Below the pieces are notes generated by a model that saw only the letters and a list, made by a program, of their open reading frames with translations, had not been told where the DNA came from and ran no database searches. This document shows positions 57,511 through 64,000 of a stretch of 64,000 nt of DNA, in pieces (positions within the stretch are counted from its first letter, which is position 1; every line of letters starts with the position of its first letter). Source of the DNA: Allium sativum. Its lineage: Eukaryota; Streptophyta; Magnoliopsida; Asparagales; Amaryllidaceae. The DNA is taken from positions 761,247,603 to 761,311,602 of the forward strand of contig CM060922.1 of assembly GCA_030737875.1 (NCBI GenBank), given 5' to 3'. The translations under genes were made by a program, and so were the position numbers.

Positions 57511-58340
57511 AATTTCTTTAATATTTCATTTGCATATGATTCTTGAGAAATAAATATACCATATTCACCCTGAATCACTTGGATTCCAAGATAGTACGAC
57601 ATGAGTCCAATGTCTATCATCTCAAATTCTAAACTCATTTTCTTCTTGAAATCATCAAAAGTTTCTGGATTATTTCCAGTAAAGATTAAATTATCCGCAT
57701 ACAAACATACAATTAAAACATCTTCATTTTGATTTTCCTTTATGTAAAGAGAATGTTCATAGGAGCACTTTACAAAATTATTTTCTGGAAACTAGTTATT
57801 AGTTCATGTATTTCATGCTTTTGAGGCAAGTTTTGAACCATAAATCTTCTTTTTCAATTTTGAAACTTTGTATTTGTATCTTTAACTTTATAACCAAATT
57901 GTTGCTCCAGGTAAACTTACTCCTCCAATTTACTAATTAAAAAGGAAAATTTCACATCCATTTGATGTATTTTCCGTTTCTTTTGACCAACTAAAGAAAT
58001 TAATAATCTTACAGTCTCTAAGCAAGCAATAGGGCAAATACTTCATCATAGTCTATACCTGCTCTTTGCTTGTATCTTTTAGCTACCAACCTTGCTTTGT
58101 ATCTTTCAACTTCTCCTTTAGCATTCTTCTTTAGTTTATACACCTATTTTGCACCAATAACTTGGTGTCCTTTCGGTAAAGTAGCTAACTCCCATGTATT
58201 GTTCTTTATGATTGCTTTGACTTCTTCATCCATAACTTCCTTCCATCTTTTGCTTGTTTTTTTCTTCATAATTTATTGGTTCACAAATGTAAAAAACCCC
58301 AAATAAGGTAGTATCATAAAAAATAGGAGTTACCTCATAC
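57477..58340 (-). pseudogene. copia-3 reverse transcriptase, YADN variant
   Basis: The open piece 57477-57704 contains MYADNLIFTGNNPETFDDFK and MSYYLGIQVIQGEYGIFISQ. The catalytic Y-x-D-D box reads Y-A-D-N, so the second aspartate is lost. More N-terminal RT is spread over stops to about 58340. The family would copy element RNA to cDNA. This copy could not. Confidence 0.85.
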
Positions 58341-58401
58341 AATTCTTGCAAGGAGCTCATGTGTGGTGGTCTTTCATTTGAGCTTTCTTCAAATGGATGT
58401 T

Positions 58402-58952
58402 CTAGTGAATTGTTGAAGGAGATGATGGTGTTGGATTAATGGGTTGTTTTTCCACATCATCATTGCACTCTTCATAAAGAGGAAACAAACTATAATTATC
58501 TTCTTGTTTGTTCCAATTCCAAGCACTTCCTTCATCAAATTTCACGTTTCGACAACTCATATCCTTTTGGCCGTGAGTCATGGCCAATGAAAATGTATTT
58601 TTCACTTTTTTCATCTAACTTGGAATGTCTTTGATCCGACACGTTGTTGTATGCGATGCTTTCGAATACTTTCAAGTGAGATATACATGGTTTTCTACCA
58701 CTCATGCTTCTGCAGTCCACACTTCGAGTTGGAGAGCTATTTTCTACATACACTGCCCACCCGATGGCTTTAGCTCAAAAATGTTTAGGAACATTTTTGC
58801 TCTTTAATATGCTTCGTGCCATGTTGAGAAGAGATATATATTCATTATTTCTACAACTCCATTTTGTTGTGCAATATACGGGACACTTAATGGACGATGA
58901 ATTACATTTTCTTCACAAAACTTCTCAAATGTTGTTGATGTAAATTCTCCAC
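58402..58952 (-). pseudogene. copia-3 integrase C-terminal half
   Basis: Blocks on the - strand are a QQNG-like motif and ENVIHRPLSVPYIAQQNGVV near 58860-58910, MYVENSSPTRSVDCRSMSGR, SHLKVFESIAYNNVSDQRHS, EKYIFIGHDSRPKGYELSKR and GSAWNWNKQEDNYSLF. The last is the acidic linker toward RT. The integrase core continues across the hAT-type insertion at 60163 and beyond. Confidence 0.85.
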
Positions 58953-60162
58953 TAAACCTATCAAAATATGACCCTACCCATTTACCCTACCCATTTTACC
59001 CTAATTACAACCCTGTTCGGTCAACCCGTTTATAATTTTTTATTAAACGAGTCATAAAAGGGTTGACCCATTTTTAAAAGGGTTACAAATGGGTAATCCA
59101 CTTACCCATTAAACTCTGCCTACATACGAAGTCACTATTTTTTTTTATAAAAATGGCAGTAATTTCTTCATACTGCCCCCGGAGCCAGATGAGACTTTGA
59201 TCGATAGATTCCCACCTAAATTACGGACAGTGTGAAACATTCAGACGTTTTGCTCTATGACCGTACACTATAGTTCTCCAAAGGGATTGCCAGTTGTACT
59301 TAGAAAATAACAGGCTAAATTCCCATATTTGAACTCTGGCTACATACAGAGTCGCTATTTTTTTGAGAAAACCGCAGTAATTTCTTCATACTGCCCCGGA
59401 ACTGGATGAGACTTCGACCGATAGATTCCCATCTAAATTACGGACAGTGTGAAACACTCGGACGTTTTGCTCTCTAACCGAACAGTGTAGTTCTCCAAGG
59501 GGATTGCCAGTTGTACTTAGAAAATAACAAGCGAAATTCCCATATTTGAACTCTGCTTACATACAGAGACACTATTTTTTTGGGTAAAAACCGCAGTAAT
59601 TTCTTCATGCTACCCCAGAACCGGATAAGACTTCAACCGATAGATTTTCACCTAAATTACGGGAAGTGTGAAACACTCGGACATTTGCTCTATGACCGAA
59701 CACTGTAGTTCTCTAAAGGGGGATTGCTAGTTGTACTTGGAAAATAACAAACTAAATTCTCATATTTGAACTCTACCTACATACAAAGTCTCCATTTATT
59801 TTTGTAAAAACTATAGTAATTTCTTCATACTGTCTTGGAACCGAACGAGATTTCGACCGATAGATTCCCACCTAAATTACAGATAGATGGAACACTCAGA
59901 TATTTTATCCTATGAACGAATAATATAGCTCTCGAAGGTGACTCATGTTTATACTTAGAGAATAACAGACTAATTCTCATAATTATATATAAAAAGTAGC
60001 GTAATACATTTAGGTGGGTTAAATGGGTAACCCACCTTAGTAGGTGGGTTGGGTTAGATAAAGCTTGGTGTTAAATGGGTAAAAATAAATGGGTTGTAAA
60101 TGGGTTGAGTCAAATTTTGATTGACCCTCATACGACCCAAAATGACTCATTTGACACCTCTA
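58953..60162. mobile_element. hAT-type non-autonomous element with internal repeats
   Basis: The element splits the copia-3 integrase. Its right end read inward is TAGAGGTGTCAAATGAGTC, and the left end TAAACCTATCAAAATATG is a mutated version. Flanks TTCTCCAC (58945-58952) and TTATCCAC (60163-60170) form an 8-bp target duplication with one mismatch. Subterminal DNA is rich in TGGGTT/AACCCA words, as in plant MITEs starting TAGAGGTGTCAA. There is no transposase. About 870 bp of the centre is a four-unit tandem array. Confidence 0.88.
59112..59985 (+). repeat. Four 217-220-bp tandem repeats inside the hAT-type element
   Basis: Units start at 59112, 59332, 59549 and 59769 with AACTCTGCCTACATAC-type words. 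Each contains TAATTTCTTCATACTG, GATAGATTCCCACCTAAATT and TAGAAAATAACA. Unit 4 is the most diverged. No ORF runs through the units. Confidence 0.92.
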
Positions 60163-60170
60163 TTATCCAC

Positions 60171-60915
60171 CTCCGTCGGATCTCAAGGCTTTGATCTTAT
60201 AACCACTTTTATTTTCTACAAATACCTTAAATTTCTTTAAAACATCAAATACATCATATTTTTGCTAGAGATAATAAGCCCAATTTTTCTACTAAAATCA
60301 TCAATAAAAAGTGTAAAATATTTACTTTTTCCAAGTGAGCATAGTTCTGTGGGGCCATATATATCTATATGTATTAATTCTAATGGTACTTTGGCTCTTG
60401 TGGTTGATTGTTTTGAAAAATATTTTTTTGATTATTTTCCATATAAGCATCCTTCACATAAGTGGTTTTCATGATTTATTGATGTTAAACTTTTCACCGT
60501 GTTTTTATTTTTTAACAATTTTAAATCACTAAAATTAAGGTGTCCAAGCCTTAAATGCCAAAGCCATGATAATTCTTTATATCATGAGTTAGGCATTTAG
60601 CAACACTATTGAAGATATTTAATGGGAACATTCTATTTTTTTACATCCTCGCTTTAGCAATTAAATTTTTCTTTTGCCATCTCTCATTAAAAGACTTATT
60701 TTTTCAAGTGAATATCGTATCCTTTGTACAAAAGTTTACCCAAACTTAATATAATTGTTTTTCATTTTAGATGCATAATAAACATTAGAGATAAGATCAT
60801 TTATTCATTTTTCAACTTAATTTATATGTTTCCTTTTCCTTTAACTAGAATTTTAGAATTATCTCTAAAATGAATATTTCCAGTTACTTATTCACTAAGC
60901 TCCATGAACATGCTC
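60171..60915 (-). pseudogene. copia-3 protease end, pre-integrase domain and integrase core start
   Basis: On the - strand, blocks run from right to left. First is the post-active-site protease (ILVKGKGNI near 60840). Next is the pre-integrase zinc domain with LNFSDLKLLKN-like residues near 60520-60545 and a KKIFFKTINHKSQSTIRIN stretch near 60390-60430. The integrase core start with YRYIWPHRTMLTW-like residues and GYKIKALRSDGG follows, ending at 60171. Frames shift repeatedly. The protease active site itself is missing because the element is truncated near 60915. Confidence 0.75.
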
Positions 60916-61369
60916 CTGTTGAGATTTGAGATAGGCAGATCACAATCATGGCAACAAATTATCTATGTAGATCCATTTTTTATGGAGAGATTTGTTGCTA
61001 TATTTGTGGATATTTGAAAATGAAGGCAAGGATTATTTGATACTCATCCTTAATATTTTTTGACATATATGAAGATAACTTTGGTGTCAAGTTTACTTGG
61101 GTGTCAAGAAAACATGGGTACGAAGCAATTCATTCTATAAAAGGCCTAGTTAACATCCTCATTAGGTGTGGAAAATTTGATGGTTATTAAATAAAATCAT
61201 TAGGGTTGGTATCATTGTTATCCATTGTCTTTCTCCTCAAATTATTTAGTCATTAGATATTCTCCACCTATTTCTCAATAAGGTTATTGGTTCAAGTTAT
61301 GCTTGTTTGTAATGATAGTTGAGATCGGTTGTAAATGTTGTATATAACGCAGTTGTATACACAATTATA

Positions 61370-62260
61370 TGATTTTTGTTTGATGATAACAACCAAATAT
61401 ATTTTATTATAAATGTGTTTGTTATTGTACTATTTCATATATTCATCACAGACAGGAATATAATATTTATATTTAAATAGAATACGACTGTACAAACATT
61501 CATACAGTATTTTATTTAGATTGAATATTATATTTCAAACATTCAAACAGTACAACTTTTTACAACTCCACTATTTGAATACATCACTGATATACATTTC
61601 ATTTCATATCCACTTTCATATACATTCATAGAATATTTTTACTTGTAAATAAACTGAATACGATAGACAAATTTGTTTGAACACAACGAAATAATATTTT
61701 ATTTCATTCAAATTTGTTTATTACAAATATCAGTACATTTTTCTGTACATCAGCTCCTCACTACATCACTCATCACTCTATACAGTCATTTACATACATA
61801 TATTGACATGATTACTTTTTGACATTTATATGCACTCTTCTGTCTTCAGTCTTCTGTCTTCACAGTCTTCGTCAGTCCAGTCTTCATACCTGTCACATAC
61901 AGAAACACACACAGTATCTGGAACAAATAGAAATATTCTAAATTCTAGCGAATATAATTTTTATTTTGAAAATTTATTTGCCTCAGAATTTCGGTGTGTT
62001 TCTCATCATTTTTCAGACTCGATCTGATTTTCATATTCATCCGACTATGTCTAAACAGCATGTGATATTCACAGTGATATACTGTGAATAGCACAAGGCA
62101 GACAACATATATATGTATATTTATACAGGGATAGGAAATTTTTTCTGATGGCTGCATATACACACGTGTATAGATATACACGTGTGCACTGCCTCGCCGA
62201 TCAGCGAGCAACAGAGTGCAGCCACGTGGACCAACTCGACTCAGTGCTAAAACAAACATT
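61370..62260 (+). repeat. Possible Sirevirus-type LTR fragment
   Basis: TTTTGTTTGATGATAACAACC near 61371 followed by AT-rich sequence and CGACTGTACAAAC resembles the start of the LTR at 18144 (GATGACAACAACC ... GACTGTACAG). No partner LTR, PBS or PPT was found in the window. Confidence 0.3.
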
Positions 62261-62699
62261 CAAGTGAAAGTTCAACACAGCTGAAACATGGTTCAAACCA
62301 AAGCAGCAATGAAAAGTGGTCGAGTATGTCATCTAACAAGTATTCAGCAAATACAAGTGAAACCATTTTCAAGCCATGATCAAGATCAAGTCGACACAAC
62401 TAAGAAGCATATTGAAACATGATGATACAAAGCATGGAGCTGCAGCATGGTGATACAAGAGTGCTTCAATTCACATTATGCAAGTCAAAATGGCCGAGCT
62501 CAACATATGGACAAGCACAATACATTCAAGAGCATGGCAGATAAGGCTTTTACATGGTGCAAAACAGTTCAGTTTTCACAAAAATAACATGGCAGATCAA
62601 ACATTACAAGCAGCTCAAGTCTATTCAGCATGTTTGTATGGCGGCAGCAGTTGGTTGAAGCATAAGCATGTGAACACAATGGGGGCACGATGCAACAAC

Positions 62700-62700
<1 letters not shown>

Positions 62701-62740
<40 letters not shown>
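62701..62740 (+). repeat. (TA)n microsatellite
   Basis: A 40-bp nearly pure TA run. Cruciform-prone DNA of this kind is common in plant intergenic regions. Confidence 0.95.
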
Positions 62741-62743
<3 letters not shown>

Positions 62744-62878
62744 GTTTACATATTAGCATGCATATAAGCTCAAGTATATGCTCAATAAAAGTGATCAGCA
62801 CACAAACATGGCATGTTCATAACAAAGTGTAGTTCATATACAAAAAACTGTGAAGAGATGATATATGTGCAACTGCAA

Positions 62879-62881
<3 letters not shown>

Positions 62882-62912
<31 letters not shown>
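62882..62912 (+). repeat. (TA)n microsatellite, second
   Basis: A 31-bp TA run about 140 bp after the first. Confidence 0.95.
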
Positions 62913-62916
<4 letters not shown>

Positions 62917-64000
62917 AACAAGCTCGAGAAAGTTTCAAAAACTATATATATACATGGCTCAGCAATTCAAACTGTTTTGAGCAAGGGATAAAGGAAACAC
63001 ACAGCAATGTAATGCCAACAACATGTGTTCAGTTCAAGACAAGGTGCAATGTTTGCACAGCCAGAAAGTGGCCAAAATGAAACTCAACTTAATGCAACAT
63101 CAATGGTCGAGAGAGTTCAAAATTAGTGTAAAAATTTAAGCACAGTGCATGAACAAGGATATTTGGCTGTAGCATGTACAAGAGGGGTTCAATCTCATGT
63201 ATGAGTGTACGCAGTTCAACTAATGCTTCACCGAGGCTCAACATTCATGTTCAAATCAGCATGATGACGGTGGAGCAGCATAATAAAGCAACATAGGCTA
63301 TTTAAGTCAATGCAGTATTGTGTACATGATTTGTGCATTTGCAAATGTCGAGTTTACTGGAATGTTAATCATGCAAGAATTATGGAAAGCAAATCACAGG
63401 AAACCAGGAGTGTGATGTATGGCAAATTTTAGATGTTTCCGGATGTGTATATGAACATATATGGCATGGGATCATACACTAATTTATCAAGTCATCAAGA
63501 CTCAATTCAATCCATATATGGCAATGTTTCCAGGAAATAATTCATTTCAACAATCATAGTTCTGGCAAACTGTTATTTGGAAAATCACAATGCAAAAATA
63601 GACAAATCATTCCAGTTTTTGCAATGGTTCAAGACAGCTTTTAAACCGAAAAAGGCAATATTTTTCTTGGCAAGATAATTTCTTTAGAATTCAATCAAGG
63701 AAATAATGAAACACCAATTAAAGTCGAGGAATTCAAATTCAAATTCAAGGAAATCATTCAATCGAACCAAAAGAGGAAACACGGGTAAATCAGCCAAGTC
63801 ATAATCGTGAAATCAGAGAGCTATCATAGGATTTCTTTATCCTATAATACACCACATCATCACAGGCAATTATCCATCGAAATCCAACAAAAAAAATCAA
63901 AGAATTCAAGAGAATCAAATAACTCACATCTCTTAGGGTTTCCATCGCCATAGAGAGGGATAAATCAACATCAAAGGAGCAACATCTATTCGATCTTCAG
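62913..64000. other. Unassigned end region
   Basis: The sequence is rich in CATGG and TTCAA words with no recognised coding domain. The last 60 bp on the - strand contain ATGGCGATGGAAACCC followed by GATGTGAGTT, which could be chance or the leader of an LTR or gene starting beyond the window. Confidence 0.3.

Larger units (their letters stand above)
56330..60915 (-). mobile_element. copia-3, 5'-truncated copia element
   Basis: This reverse-strand copia element retains the end of protease, the pre-integrase domain, integrase, RT, RNase H and a probable 3' LTR. Upstream parts (gag, protease active site, 5' LTR) are missing beyond about 60915. A 1210-bp hAT-type element (58953-60162) interrupts the integrase. 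The left limit is approximate. Confidence 0.8.

Noticed and set aside
63900..64000. Possible start of a host gene on the - strand (ATGGCGATGGAAACCC with a GTGAGT-like splice donor)
   Set aside because: Only about 25 codons or fewer before the window ends, with no recognisable protein. It could equally be an LTR leader.

Overview
The window is intergenic DNA from a flowering-plant nuclear genome. It is almost wholly transposable elements nested in one another, mostly old and broken. I found no intact host gene, no convincing tRNA or rRNA, and no prokaryotic feature. The plant assignment rests on the element set: Ty1/copia elements primed by initiator-Met tRNA, a Tekay/Del-type chromovirus with a chromodomain integrase, a Tat/Ogre-like gypsy element with an extra ORF before gag, a Sirevirus-like LTR shell, L1 LINE 3' ends with zf-RVT domains, and hAT-type MITEs. 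The species cannot be named from this sequence.

Layout. 1-4866: a decayed copia element (copia-1, + strand) whose 5' LTR is cut by the window edge. 5839-6329: a hAT-type MITE with a perfect 8-bp target duplication. 6854-7808: a 5'-truncated L1 LINE ending in 25 A. 8030-13752: copia-2 (- strand) with both LTRs and a perfect 5-bp target duplication. 14.4-14.6 kb: a scrap of LINE. About 14640 to 52640: the remains of a reverse-strand Tat/Ogre-like element, split by large insertions. Its gag lies at 14640-17340. Its upstream ORF1 survives in three pieces at 52640-51472, 41349-40942 and 18143-17607.

The first insertion into ORF1 (18144-40941) is a Sirevirus-like LTR element with LTRs, PBS and PPT but no recognisable pol. 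It is itself host to a reverse-strand Tekay/Del chromovirus (20424-30549) and to a roughly 6.6-kb non-coding unit called here family X (31885 to about 38456). The second insertion (41350-51471) is another family X copy in the opposite orientation. It carries a 4650-bp solo LTR of the Tekay family (44220-48869) with a perfect TTATC target duplication.

52.6-56.3 kb holds arrays of short palindromes built on GCATCC/GGATGC and a small opposite-strand copy of the Tat inter-ORF segment. About 56.3-60.9 kb is copia-3 (- strand), whose integrase is interrupted by a 1210-bp hAT-type element that contains four tandem 217-220-bp repeats. The last 3 kb is AT-rich, perhaps LTR-derived, with two (TA)n runs.

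The elements do not act together as a pathway. They record an order of insertions: Tat element first, then the Sirevirus-like shell and family X, then the Tekay copies. The most interesting signals are the RT-core-deleted but integrase-intact chromovirus, the paired non-coding family X units, the LTR-borne palindromic tandem arrays, and the hAT element with an internal satellite-like array.
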